DNA of 59,193 bases from positions 1-59,193 of the forward strand of contig JAUILP010000016.1 in NCBI GenBank assembly GCA_030432875.1, written 5' to 3'. This document shows, one piece after another, positions 28,789-38,058 of the stretch (positions are counted from its first letter, which is position 1; each line of letters begins with the position of its first letter). The notes below the pieces were generated by a model. It searched no databases and was not told the DNA's origin. It saw only the letters and a list, made by a program, of their open reading frames with translations. Source of the stretch: Oligoflexia bacterium (GTDB lineage Bacteria; Bdellovibrionota_B; Oligoflexia; Oligoflexales; JAGOVF01). Made by a program: the position numbers and the translations under genes.

Positions 28789-31700
28789 ATGCGGAAGATT
28801 TTTGTCATTATGGCTCTCATTGGCGCCATGTTTCTCGTCGAATTTTTAAAACAAGAAAGCACGGTGGGAATCGGCAACTTCACCCTGCTTGCCATCGGTT
28901 TTGTCTTGCTCGTTGCTTACACCACCGCTGATTTAGGTCTCAGCCTTTTAAGCCTTCCACGCGTTACCGGCTATATCATTGCGGGTATTTTATTAGGCCC
29001 ACAAATTTCCAATATACTCTCTATACATGTCGTCAATGAACTTAAAATGTTCAACACCTTGGCACTGGGTTTAATTGCTCTCAATGCAGGTTTAGAATTA
29101 AGCGTCGATGGCATAAAGCAAATATTTAAAACACTCGCGGGCACCGTTTTGTACAAACTCCTTCTCCTGCCTCTTGGCATTGGTGGTACCATCTATGTTA
29201 TTGGTCACTATGCCCCTTCTTTAATAGCACCTAATTTAACTCCTGCCACTATTGTAGCTATTGCCCTCGTTTTTTCAGCGTTAGCTATCGGCACCTCGCC
29301 AGCAATAGCAATAGCCGTATCCTCGGAGCTTCAAAGTAAAGGGCGTTTAACAGACCTTGTTCTGGGAGCGGCTATTTTCAAAGATCTTGTCGTTGTTGTC
29401 GTCCTGGCGATTATGATCGCACTGGCAAAAACAATCATTAATCCTGAGGCAGCTTTTAGTTTTGTTGTTTTGTGGCGGGTAGCACAGGAACTCACAATTT
29501 CTATTGGCTTAGGTTTAGTCTTTGGCATAGTCATCATTGCCTATACCAGATTTGTTAAACAGCACATGTTACTTTTCATCTTCTGCGTCATTCTAGCTGC
29601 ATCTGAAGTGAGCAATGCCTTTCATGCGGAGCTACTACTCGTCTTTATCGCAGCAGGTTTTTTTGTAAGAAATTTCTCTACCTACGAACCCGATGTCTTA
29701 GGTCCTCTTAAAATGGTATCTTTACCGACCTATATTGTATTTTTTACCATTGCTGGTGCTTCGATTGATCTGGGAAGGACCGCGATTTTTTTTCCTCTTG
29801 CCGCAACCCTTTTTGTCGTAAGAGCGTTAGTCTTTTTTATTGCGGCCTATTTGGGGGGGAAATTTGGCGGTGAAGACCTTAAAGTTAAAAAACTTGCTTG
29901 GCTTGGTTATCTCCCCCAAGCAGGAGTGACCTTGGGTCTGGTGGGCCTAGCCGCTAAACAGCTACCAGAACTTGGCGCTATTATCAATGATTTGGGCGTT
30001 ACCTTTGTATCCTTAAATTTACTTCTAGGTCCTATAGGGCTCCGTAAAGCGCTACAATGGGGCAGCCAAAGTCTTAGTTCGTCGCCAGCTTTTTCGCCTC
30101 AGGAAACCGCTGCACCTTTAATTGACGAAGTTCCAGAGCTTCCACAGCTTGGCCCCGATAGCTCAGAAATAACTGAGATTAATTTTGGCCTCATCTCCGA
30201 CATAAAAATCAGGGACCAAGCGAAACACATTGTCAACCAATATAATAAACTTTTTGAGGAACATATCATTGCGCCAGTCCTAACCTGGAAGGATTCCATT
30301 ATTAGAGGAATTAATTCGGGAATCTCTGATGATAGCAGTGCCTTTAAACGATCAGAACAAATCAATGATTGGTCCAAAGTCTATCTGCCAACAATTTTTC
30401 AAGATACCCAAAAAATCTTAGATCTTTTTAGCAAGGGTCTTATGCAATCTGTTGATGCCATGCCCTCAACGATCAGCTCCCTGATACCTGAACGCTATCT
30501 AACAAAAGACCGTGCCGACTCAGTGCGCATTCGTTGGAGAAAAATATATATTAAAGGGTTGCGCAAATTTCGTAAAAATGCCCCTCCGCTGCGAATCGTG
30601 CCGATGCGCGCTTTAACTCGTATCTACCTGGAGTCTCCAGCCGATGATTTTAAGGTTGAAATCGTTCGTAATTTACTATCGCTCCAATCCGGCGTCTTTA
30701 AAATTCTTCGAAGTCTCGTCACTACCGGAGCTGACGACAAAAGCACCAACCAACAACTCGAAGAATATTTTGACAGAATGATTGCCATAGCTTTAACCGA
30801 TTTTAATCGCATGCTGCAAGTTTCTGGAGACCGCTATGTAGAGGAACTTGAACGTATTGGTAGCCCTTATCAGCCTATGAGTAAAATCAAAGTTTCTTCT
30901 ATAGAAAGTCGTAGAAAAAATAATTTTCAAATCGTAAAAAATCATATGGAATGGTGCCGCAATTTTCAAAATGTTGCCAAAGATGAAATTCGCTTGCTTG
31001 CAATTTTTATGCAAATTCAGCTAAAAGTAAATCATCTTATCAATGAAGCATTTTTAGAATCCATTTCCGATCTTGTTAAGCACTACCAAGGTGTATTCCA
31101 AAAATCTTTGACCAAATTAGAAGAAATGGGTAGGTCCCTCGAAAATAACGAGCACCCTTTAGAATCGTTAAAAGCTTTAGGCAGCTCAATCAATGTACTC
31201 ATTACCCCAAATGAAATTAATCAAATAAAAAAAATTACGCGCAAATTTCTAATTCACACCTCAGCCCATAGAACCACAATGCAGTTTAAGAAGATTGCTT
31301 CTAGGGGTATCGGAATCTTTAGAGTTCTCGATCGTGGGGTTTTCGAAGAATGGCCTGCCATCGATCATGAAATTGAGCACCATGAAGTGGATTTTGCAGA
31401 AATTTTAGACGAAAGCTTGGCCGAAGGACTTGCCCCCAAACTCGAATCCTGCATAGCCATTTTTCGCGATCATCTCGAAATCATTGGAGACCTACCGTCC
31501 CAACTTGGGCAAATACTCGCGTTTTCAACTGAAGAAAATGAAGATTTCCATTTGAAGGAAACCCTAACAAACTTCAAAAGCAGTCTGCGTATCTCCTCCG
31601 AAACCATTCGCGAGCACCTTGATGACTTATTAAAAATTGAGAAAGAAACTATTGAAGGAATTAGACAGTCTTATGCAGATAGCCTTGAAGAAATTGTCAA

Positions 31701-33018
31701 GTCTTGCAATGCTCGTTCATTGCGACAAGCCGCTATCGATCGCTATTATCAGTTACATGAAAAAGTGGAAGATTTAGTAAATCGTCACCGCAATAAACCG
31801 GGAATTTTTCATGTTTTAAAAGCTACTGAGAAAATCGTCAAAAAATTTGAATTATTACATCCTTCATCGCTCGCTATTTGGCGCGAATCTCTGGCTAAGC
31901 GTTGGCAACAACCGGGAACACCAGATGCTCTCAATATGGAGCAATATGCCTCCCTGTTAGACACAAAAATTGAGATAGAGTCTGCTTCCCCTTTATTTCG
32001 CAAAGGATTTAGTTCTGAGCCTTTGCGCGATAAAAAATTTTTTACGGCAAATAGACCTGCTTTGCAGGCTATTAGCGCTATGGTTTTAGGAAAAGGTAAA
32101 AAACTCAACACCGCGCTTATAATAGGTCATCCAGGCTCTGGCCGAACGTCACTTCTTAATATTGCCCAAAATGATTTTGGGGAGGCTAATATATACCGAA
32201 TCAACCCTTCTATGAGCAAATGGCGTGGAAATATTTTAAAAGTCATGGCAGCAGAATTTGATAGCGAAGAGAATTTTTTAGCGTTGCGCCGTAAAATCAA
32301 AGAGGAAAAACCGGTTATAGTCATTGATGATTTTGAGTTCTGGTTTTTACCAAATATTAAAGGATTAGTTTCTGTCAAAAAATTCGTAAAACTCATCAAT
32401 ACAACCGCCTCACAAGCTATTTGGATAGTGGCTTGTTCGAAAAAGTTTTATGAATCCATCGGAGTTCATGCTGGTTTAAACCAGTGTTTTGCCAATGTCC
32501 ATGAGCTCAAATCTTTAACACCCAAAGAGCTCGAAGAGTTAATTTTAACCCGCTTAGGCTACTGTGGTGTCAGAGCTCAGTTTAAATTTTCTTACCGGGC
32601 AAATTGGCTCTCCTGGTTTAGACTGGGGAATGAAAAGGATTTATTTTTTCGGATTTTAGCCCGAGTTTCAGACGGAAATTTAAGGGATGCACTAAATTTT
32701 TGGGTCAAATCAGTGGCTTTCACGGGTGAAAAGCTCATAACCCCCTATATTAGTAAAGTTCTCTCGTCAAAAGTCGACTATTTGAAGCTCATACCCGATG
32801 AATTTTTTCCCTTATTGATCTTATTAAATAGGTTCGGGCCACTTTCAGAAAGAGAAATAGCCGATGCTTTGAGAGAAAACCGCGGTATTGTCCAAACGGC
32901 CATTGCCTATCTCCAAAATAGCGGTCAAATAGAAGGCAGCGGCAGACGCACAAAATACTTTGCCTTGTCGCGAACCATGCGCGCAAGATTTTCTTTAGCA
33001 TTAGGAGCAGAATTCTAA
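28789..33018 (+). CDS. CPA2 antiporter fused to helical domain, AAA+-like ATPase and winged helix
   Basis: 1409 residues. About 1-420 is a full CPA2 antiporter with some 12 hydrophobic spans (LPRVTGYIIAGILLGP; AIGTSPAIAIAV; GAAIFKDLVVVVVLAIM with the expected Asp). A Pro/Ser linker leads to about 600 residues of soluble, charged, mostly helical sequence (about 465-1080). Then comes a P-loop ATPase: Walker A GHPGSGRTS (1113-1121, Arg in place of Lys), Walker B VIVIDDF (1176-1182) and a sensor-2-like GNLRDAL (1296-1302), as in AAA+ Cdc6/ExeA-type proteins. It ends with a winged-helix-like domain (about 1330-1409). The frame is uninterrupted. The next gene's ATG overlaps its TAA by 1 bp. The inferred role is an energy- or nucleotide-gated ion exchanger. 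Confidence 0.85.
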   Translation: MRKIFVIMALIGAMFLVEFLKQESTVGIGNFTLLAIGFVLLVAYTTADLGLSLLSLPRVTGYIIAGILLGPQISNILSIHVVNELKMFNTLALGLIALNAGLELSVDGIKQIFKTLAGTVLYKLLLLPLGIGGTIYVIGHYAPSLIAPNLTPATIVAIALVFSALAIGTSPAIAIAVSSELQSKGRLTDLVLGAAIFKDLVVVVVLAIMIALAKTIINPEAAFSFVVLWRVAQELTISIGLGLVFGIVIIAYTRFVKQHMLLFIFCVILAASEVSNAFHAELLLVFIAAGFFVRNFSTYEPDVLGPLKMVSLPTYIVFFTIAGASIDLGRTAIFFPLAATLFVVRALVFFIAAYLGGKFGGEDLKVKKLAWLGYLPQAGVTLGLVGLAAKQLPELGAIINDLGVTFVSLNLLLGPIGLRKALQWGSQSLSSSPAFSPQETAAPLIDEVPELPQLGPDSSEITEINFGLISDIKIRDQAKHIVNQYNKLFEEHIIAPVLTWKDSIIRGINSGISDDSSAFKRSEQINDWSKVYLPTIFQDTQKILDLFSKGLMQSVDAMPSTISSLIPERYLTKDRADSVRIRWRKIYIKGLRKFRKNAPPLRIVPMRALTRIYLESPADDFKVEIVRNLLSLQSGVFKILRSLVTTGADDKSTNQQLEEYFDRMIAIALTDFNRMLQVSGDRYVEELERIGSPYQPMSKIKVSSIESRRKNNFQIVKNHMEWCRNFQNVAKDEIRLLAIFMQIQLKVNHLINEAFLESISDLVKHYQGVFQKSLTKLEEMGRSLENNEHPLESLKALGSSINVLITPNEINQIKKITRKFLIHTSAHRTTMQFKKIASRGIGIFRVLDRGVFEEWPAIDHEIEHHEVDFAEILDESLAEGLAPKLESCIAIFRDHLEIIGDLPSQLGQILAFSTEENEDFHLKETLTNFKSSLRISSETIREHLDDLLKIEKETIEGIRQSYADSLEEIVKSCNARSLRQAAIDRYYQLHEKVEDLVNRHRNKPGIFHVLKATEKIVKKFELLHPSSLAIWRESLAKRWQQPGTPDALNMEQYASLLDTKIEIESASPLFRKGFSSEPLRDKKFFTANRPALQAISAMVLGKGKKLNTALIIGHPGSGRTSLLNIAQNDFGEANIYRINPSMSKWRGNILKVMAAEFDSEENFLALRRKIKEEKPVIVIDDFEFWFLPNIKGLVSVKKFVKLINTTASQAIWIVACSKKFYESIGVHAGLNQCFANVHELKSLTPKELEELILTRLGYCGVRAQFKFSYRANWLSWFRLGNEKDLFFRILARVSDGNLRDALNFWVKSVAFTGEKLITPYISKVLSSKVDYLKLIPDEFFPLLILLNRFGPLSEREIADALRENRGIVQTAIAYLQNSGQIEGSGRRTKYFALSRTMRARFSLALGAEF

Positions 33019-33788
33019 TGGAAATACCTTCTGTAGTCAGTAGCATTGCCTTGCTTGAAAGCTACTCTGGTTGGTCTTGGATAGGTGTATTTTTTACGAT
33101 TATTTTTGGCACTGGAGTTTTATTCAAAGCCTCTGAGCTCACGGTAAAATATCTGCACAATAAAGGATATGATTCAAACAGAAAGTTGCATTTGGTTCTA
33201 AGATTTGCGCGCATGCTTATACTCTTTGCTGCTTTTGTTTATATGATAGGAAAAATTTATGATCAGTCTCAAATCTATGCCTCATATATAGCCCTAATGT
33301 TAGTTGCCACCCTGCTTGTCGCCCAGCACCAAACCCTAAGCAATTTGTTATACGGTTTTCTGGGAATTTTTGACGCAAAAATAAAATTAGGACACCGAAT
33401 TTCAGCGCCCGGCTTTAATGGGATTGTGAAGGAAATTCGTTTACTGGATGTCATTTTGGAAGCTGAAAATGGAGCAAGCATTTTTGTCCCCCATGCGACA
33501 CTTGCTCGAAGCAGCGTTGCGGTTACATCTGTTTCGGGAGGGCATCCGATTGAACTAAGGGTAGAAATTGATGGTGAAAACGTCACTTCTGACCATTTGA
33601 AAAACTTAGGACTCGCAAGTCCGTTTCGCAAATCTTTGAGCCAAGTAGAAATTGAACGGATCTCTTTCGAAGATAAAGGCAAAATGCTCGTAAAATTTCT
33701 TGTTTGGTCGCCCCATGTCATCAATCAAGCAAAAAAGCATTATTTTAAAGAACTCGAAGCACTGGTAAAGAAAAAGATATCACCATGA
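33018..33788 (+). CDS. MscS-family mechanosensitive channel
   Basis: 256 residues. Hydrophobic spans lie at about 15-37, 60-80 and 85-108, followed by the MscS beta domain: the GHRISAPGFNGIVKEI segment and EAENGASIFVPHATLARSSV correspond to the family pattern GDxI...GxVxxI...(I/V)PN. In MscS the last span lines the pore; here it includes LLVAQHQTLSNLLYGFLGIFDAKI. It is shorter than E. coli MscS (286) in the C-terminal vestibule. It overlaps the stop of the antiporter-ATPase gene by 1 bp and closes the operon. The role is emergency ion release on hypo-osmotic shock. Confidence 0.87.
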   Translation: MEIPSVVSSIALLESYSGWSWIGVFFTIIFGTGVLFKASELTVKYLHNKGYDSNRKLHLVLRFARMLILFAAFVYMIGKIYDQSQIYASYIALMLVATLLVAQHQTLSNLLYGFLGIFDAKIKLGHRISAPGFNGIVKEIRLLDVILEAENGASIFVPHATLARSSVAVTSVSGGHPIELRVEIDGENVTSDHLKNLGLASPFRKSLSQVEIERISFEDKGKMLVKFLVWSPHVINQAKKHYFKELEALVKKKISP

Positions 33789-34100
33789 TTTTTAATGTTT
33801 TTTTTGCTCAAGATTTTTGCTGTTGTCTTCCCACCCTCTCTAAGCTGTGAATATATAAACTAATAATTGACTTAGCTCTTTAAATATTATATTGCTACCC
33901 CCGGATGTAATACGCCCGCTCCCCGATCTCAGAGCACCAGAAGCCCGGTATGCTCATCAAAACCAAGTCTGTCAAGTGACAGTAAGATTTATGCCAAAAA
34001 GAAGGGGAATGGATGCAGACGAGGCTGATGTAATGCCCCGTCTGTCCTTTTTTTTGCCCGTTTAGTTGTTTATAAAAAGGTTGTCTATTTTATTTTGGAG
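33789..34100. other. Spacer with possible structured RNA and terminator
   Basis: About 310 bp between the ion operon and the convergent L,D-transpeptidase gene. From about 33895 the sequence turns GC-richer, with a perfect hairpin CTGTCAAGTGACAG (33969-33982) and a near-repeat of GATGTAAT-x-C-x-CCCG upstream and inside the terminator hairpin. This could be the structured 3' end of the operon transcript or a separate small RNA. I recognise no known RNA family. Confidence 0.35.
34016..34055 (+). terminator. Rho-independent terminator of the ion operon
   Basis: CAGACGAGG (34016-34024) pairs with CCCCGTCTG (34036-34044) with one mismatch around an 11-nt loop. TCC and eight T (34048-34055) follow. 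It is placed 230 bp after the MscS stop on the plus strand. Confidence 0.75.
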
Positions 34101-34877
34101 TTAGCGCTTATGAGTGCATTGATAAGCAGGATTGACGCCTGGCGAGACGCCATCAATAACAACTCTGGGATTGACGCCATTTTTCTTGCTTTCAACATAG
34201 TAATTCCACAGAACTTCTGCACTGGCTTTGCGCATATTTACACAGCCATGGCTTACGTTGTAGCCAAAATAGTCATGGTCAGCAGAATGAAAAGCCATAG
34301 CGCCGTCAAAATACTGCACAAACTCCGTATATATGCTGTAAGGATCTTGGGGAAATGGAGACCTCATAGTTTGCTCGCGGTTACGAGTCCCTATGTAAAA
34401 GACCCCCGTACAGGTTTGGTACTGGGGTTTTCCTGTCGATACCGTTTCTTTCATTATTACCGTGCCAGCTTGCATAACCGTAATCATTTGCGTGGTGAGA
34501 TTAACATGGATATAGGTATTGGCGTCGGTATAGGTGCCCTCTATTGTAGAATCATTTTGGGGGACATCGGCAGAAAGAAAATCTTTGGCGATCCATAAGT
34601 TTTCACTGGTTTTGCAAAACTCATAATCGGTACTATTTACCGTCATAATTTTTGCTTCACCCGTTAAACTTAAAGCGGTGCTTTGAGGGATAAGTTTTTC
34701 AACTATACCATCACCATTTCGAGCATTAACATTCCAGTCTGTTGTAAAAATCCCACTTTGACAACTTTTTAAGCTTGTGGGTTGTGATGTATTTTGCGGA
34801 GATCTCGTTTGCCCACAATAAGAAAGCGCAAAGGTAAAACAAATTAAAGTAACGGGTGACCTCAGATTTAAACGCAT
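34101..34877 (-). CDS. L,D-transpeptidase (YkuD) lipoprotein
   Basis: 258 residues. The signal MRLNLRSPVTLICFTFALSYC has a lipobox-like end (LSYC), so the protein is probably lipid-anchored in the envelope. The YkuD domain begins at THVNLTTQMITVMQAG and ends with the catalytic motif His-(x)n-SHGCVNM: HSADHDYFGYNVSHGCVNM, with catalytic Cys about 43 residues before the C-terminus. L,D-transpeptidases cross-link or modify peptidoglycan. The ATG at 34877 has GGGGT upstream; the frame also offers TTG at 34889. It is convergent with the ion operon. Confidence 0.85.
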   Translation of the reverse strand: MRLNLRSPVTLICFTFALSYCGQTRSPQNTSQPTSLKSCQSGIFTTDWNVNARNGDGIVEKLIPQSTALSLTGEAKIMTVNSTDYEFCKTSENLWIAKDFLSADVPQNDSTIEGTYTDANTYIHVNLTTQMITVMQAGTVIMKETVSTGKPQYQTCTGVFYIGTRNREQTMRSPFPQDPYSIYTEFVQYFDGAMAFHSADHDYFGYNVSHGCVNMRKASAEVLWNYYVESKKNGVNPRVVIDGVSPGVNPAYQCTHKR

Positions 34878-35037
34878 AAAATACCCCAATTAAAAATTTT
34901 TTCTTTCAGCAAATTAAGAAATTAACCTCATCACCAAGTCTGACTTAGTAATGGGCACCTTATCACCGGTGAAGCTTTGTAAAAAAACCTGCTCACCAAC
35001 TTCACGGTTGCGCGCCCCTAACGATACTTCAAAAGGA

Positions 35038-35865
35038 CTAAAATGCCACGGGGTTCTTCTGCACAGGCTCGGAGATTTCCTTAATCACAGCAGTAACAGA
35101 AAGCTTTCCATCTATAATCGTTCGATGGATAACGATCTGACGTAATGCTAATTCGTCTGGGACGGGATCGGTAAAAGAAGCTTCATCGACGTAAGGTGAC
35201 TTAAAAATTTGAGTCCCATCATCAGTATTTGTGTAGCTCCATGTAAACTGGAGCGAAGCAACATCGTAAGGATTTGTTGAAAACAGTGCGTCCGCTGTTT
35301 TATAAGAAACGATTACATCATTAAAATCAGGACGATAAATTAGTTGATAGTTCCTGCCGCGAGGGAGCTTTACATCTGAAGCATATCGCTCAAGCAGAAT
35401 ATCACTTTTTCCAACAAATTTTAAAATCTCTATGGATTTAATTAAAATAGTGTTGTCATCAATCATCTCAGTGGTGGGAAAAACAAGAATCTTTGCCGCA
35501 TTGATAAAATGTTTAGGGTCCTCGCTCATCATAACTTCCATCAGCCCAACATCAGAATATATTCCTTCTCCATATTCTGTTAAATTAGTCGCGACCTTTT
35601 CGCCTTTAACACCAATTGATATCTTAAGTTTAGAAACCGCATTAGGATCGGTATCAAACTCTGTAATCACATCGAGTTGTTTGCCATAAAACGTAGAAGG
35701 CTCACAGTCAAGTATTTGTCCGGGCGTCACGCAGCGGTACCGAGCGCACCTATCAACATTACTTTCTAATCCCGCATCAGGAATCATTTGGGCCGCTGCT
35801 AGATGAGCGACACTCAAAGAAAATATCGACGCACACCCCATGAGAATTAAATTTTGTTTTTTCAT
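35038..35865 (-). CDS. Secreted protein of unknown function
   Basis: 275 residues. A Sec signal peptide (MKKQNLILMGCASIFSLSVAHLAAAQ) has a likely cleavage after AHLAAA. The mature protein is predicted beta-rich, with Cys residues only in the first 35 mature residues (CARYRC, then C), suggesting one or two disulfides. I recognise no domain. The next gene on the same strand (the L,D-transpeptidase) starts 160 bp downstream, so shared transcription is possible but not evident. Confidence 0.65.
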   Translation of the reverse strand: MKKQNLILMGCASIFSLSVAHLAAAQMIPDAGLESNVDRCARYRCVTPGQILDCEPSTFYGKQLDVITEFDTDPNAVSKLKISIGVKGEKVATNLTEYGEGIYSDVGLMEVMMSEDPKHFINAAKILVFPTTEMIDDNTILIKSIEILKFVGKSDILLERYASDVKLPRGRNYQLIYRPDFNDVIVSYKTADALFSTNPYDVASLQFTWSYTNTDDGTQIFKSPYVDEASFTDPVPDELALRQIVIHRTIIDGKLSVTAVIKEISEPVQKNPVAF

Positions 35866-36253
35866 TTTGCCTTGTCCTTATATAAAGTTCTTATGTCATC
35901 CGTCTTTAGGGCTTAGGAGCTAAAGACGTTATCGGAGCGGCAGACGTTGGGACTTTCTTTTCTAACATTCTAGAAATTCTATTATTTTATTAAAAACCAC
36001 CCATTTTCTTGCGCCAACCAATGCACTAAGCAGGGGCAACCTATCACATTTTAGGTTTTATTGGGAGAATAATGCGAATTTACTGATTTCTGAGAAATCA
36101 CCCATGCGGCATCAGTTTCAAATGACTTTGCCGCACTGATGAAGTAAACTTCCTTAAAAATTTGGTGCTTTACCTGTCATAAAAGCCAAATACTTTGCCT
36201 CTCCTGACACAATTAAGGGCGAGCAAAGAATTGTACAAGAATAAATCTATCCC
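35866..36253. other. Divergent promoter region, nothing specific identified
   Basis: About 390 bp between the divergently transcribed secreted protein and plsC-like gene. It must carry both promoters, but I cannot pick a confident -35/-10 pair. No hairpin or gene remnant stands out. Confidence 0.4.
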
Positions 36254-37090
36254 ATGAGGAGATATAGCTTGATTCAGGCAACACTTGCAGCTCTGCTACT
36301 CTTTGGTTCTTTGATCTTTATCAATATCGCGCAGACCTTATCATTAATAATTCGCCCTTTTTCTGGCCATCTTTTTCGCCGCTTTAATTGTTTTCTTGCT
36401 GGAACCTGGTGGGGGTGGTGTGTACGCTTAAGCCGTTTAGCAGGCATTGATGTACAAATCAAGGGTGATCCTATTCCCTACGGTGAAAATGCCATTGTTT
36501 TTGCCAATCATCAGTCCGCCACCGACATCGTAATGCTTATGTTTCTCGCCTTTGAAAAAGGGCGGATTGGCGATCTTAAATGGTTCGTAAAAGATGCTCT
36601 TAAGTATGTCCCTGGAGTAGGGTGGGGGATGCTTTTTCTGGACTGTTTATTCGTAAAGCGCGCCTGGCTTCAGGATCATCTGTCCATCAAGAAAACCTTC
36701 GATAAAATTGTCAGTTTACAGCTACCCTTATGGCTTATCACCTTTCCAGAGGGCACCCGAGCGACACCAGAAAAGCTCAAAAAATCGAGGGACTATGCTA
36801 TAAAGACGTCACGCCAAGTCTTTAATCGCGTGTTAATCCCCCGGAAAAGAGGTTTTGTCGCAACCCTCGAGGGCTTAAGATTTCACGCAACTTCGGTTTA
36901 TGATGTCACCATTGTGTACCCTGGTACGCCACCAACTCTGTGGGAATACATGCAAGGAAAAGCTCGTCGTATCGACATATTTGTCACGCGCTTTGATATC
37001 AAGAGCCTCCCCGAGGATAGTAAGGCGCTGGGAGAATGGTTGGTACAACGATTCGCAGAAAAAGATCAGTTTTTAAGTGCCAAGCTATAA
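36254..37090 (+). CDS. 1-acyl-sn-glycerol-3-phosphate acyltransferase (PlsC family)
   Basis: 278 residues. An N-terminal membrane segment (about 8-32) precedes the acyltransferase blocks: block I NHQSATDIVML (NHxxxxD, about 84-94), block II around DCLFVKR, and block III FPEGTRAT (about 160-167). The family transfers an acyl chain to lysophosphatidic acid at the inner membrane. The layout (large hydrophobic start, LGEWLVQRF near the end) matches the longer LCLAT/AGPAT-like branch. An ATGAGGAGA start context provides its own weak ribosome site. It is monocistronic. Confidence 0.85.
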   Translation: MRRYSLIQATLAALLLFGSLIFINIAQTLSLIIRPFSGHLFRRFNCFLAGTWWGWCVRLSRLAGIDVQIKGDPIPYGENAIVFANHQSATDIVMLMFLAFEKGRIGDLKWFVKDALKYVPGVGWGMLFLDCLFVKRAWLQDHLSIKKTFDKIVSLQLPLWLITFPEGTRATPEKLKKSRDYAIKTSRQVFNRVLIPRKRGFVATLEGLRFHATSVYDVTIVYPGTPPTLWEYMQGKARRIDIFVTRFDIKSLPEDSKALGEWLVQRFAEKDQFLSAKL

Positions 37091-37263
37091 CCGACATCAG
37101 ACTCCCACACTATTAAGGCAGAGTAACCGCACAATACTGCGCAGAACACTCCTTTGGACTAAATAACAAAAATTACGGCCAATTTTTTCTAATAACTCGT
37201 CACTTCTATGACCTTATAAAAATTGCTACAAATTGATTTGAATATTTTTTTAGAGGGTTAAAC

Positions 37264-37662
37264 ATGGCTTTTCAGGCATTGGGAATACTGGTGGGACTTG
37301 GCATTTGTTTTTTATTAATTGAAACCGTTTTTGAGGGTCATGCAGACCAAAAAATGCGGTGGCATGAAGAGTATTATGCGCGGTATGAGGAAGAGTGGAA
37401 CTGTGCGCAAAAAAACTTTACTGAGGCCCAGGAACTTCTGAGAAAACATTATCCCGAATATAAAAATGAGATCGATGCAGCCTATTCTAGCATCATAGGC
37501 ATCATCAAGGTACGCACAAGCAGGTTTCCTTCGACGCCTGATTTTGATCATAATATCCAGAAAAATACGATGAGTTTTGTCTGTAGTCGCGACACTAATC
37601 CCAAGGTATTACCGCTCTGGCCTAACTATTCGGTAAAGCCTCATACAGCATCAAATTTTTAA
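37264..37662 (+). CDS. Small membrane-anchored protein, secretin operon gene 1
   Basis: 132 residues. One N-terminal hydrophobic segment (FQALGILVGLGICFLLIETVF, about 3-23) is followed by a charged helical part (about 26-85) and a polar tail. A TM stub with a helical stalk recalls minor pilins of the Tad/Flp type (TadE/TadF), but no cleavage motif is visible, so that is only a suggestion. AGAGGG sits about 6 nt before the ATG. It is the first of four co-directional genes that end with a secretin-like protein. Confidence 0.55.
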   Translation: MAFQALGILVGLGICFLLIETVFEGHADQKMRWHEEYYARYEEEWNCAQKNFTEAQELLRKHYPEYKNEIDAAYSSIIGIIKVRTSRFPSTPDFDHNIQKNTMSFVCSRDTNPKVLPLWPNYSVKPHTASNF

Positions 37663-37700
37663 AAGTGAGTGCTCTAAAAAAAATGTGAGGAAATAACACC

Positions 37701-38057
37701 ATGCCGATTTTTTATTTTTGTATGTTTTGGGCGGTTACTATCCTCTCAATTTATACCCAAAAAACAGAAAGCCAGATCATGCAAGCATACAATCTTTTTG
37801 AGGATCGCAGGGACCATCCAAGCCCATTTCGCTGCGAATTAGAGACTTTCTTGGGTTCAGAACAATATTTATGGAAAAAGCAGTCTTTAGCGTGGATAGG
37901 AGAAACACCCTGTCTTCCGCCGCGAACGGATTATGCAAGTCCGAGTGATGGCTACAAAAAACTCCCCCCCGCCTTGTGCATCCTCGCAGAAAAAAGTGGT
38001 ATAAGAAATTTGGAATTTTTTGCTTTGCCCTGCGCACTAAAGCTCAGAGTTAAATAA
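37701..38057 (+). CDS. Small membrane-anchored protein, secretin operon gene 2
   Basis: 118 residues. An N-terminal hydrophobic segment (MPIFYFCMFWAVTILSIY) is followed by a polar extracytoplasmic-looking part with four Cys (two mid-chain, two near the C-terminus) that could form disulfides. No known domain. GAGG upstream is the ribosome site. It lies 38 bp after gene 1 and 1 bp before gene 3, so co-expression is likely. Confidence 0.5.
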   Translation: MPIFYFCMFWAVTILSIYTQKTESQIMQAYNLFEDRRDHPSPFRCELETFLGSEQYLWKKQSLAWIGETPCLPPRTDYASPSDGYKKLPPALCILAEKSGIRNLEFFALPCALKLRVK

Positions 38058-38058
38058 A

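Noticed and set aside
34095..34598. Plus-strand frame of 167 codons
   Set aside because: Fully antisense to the clear L,D-transpeptidase gene, whose SHGCVN motif proves the other strand.
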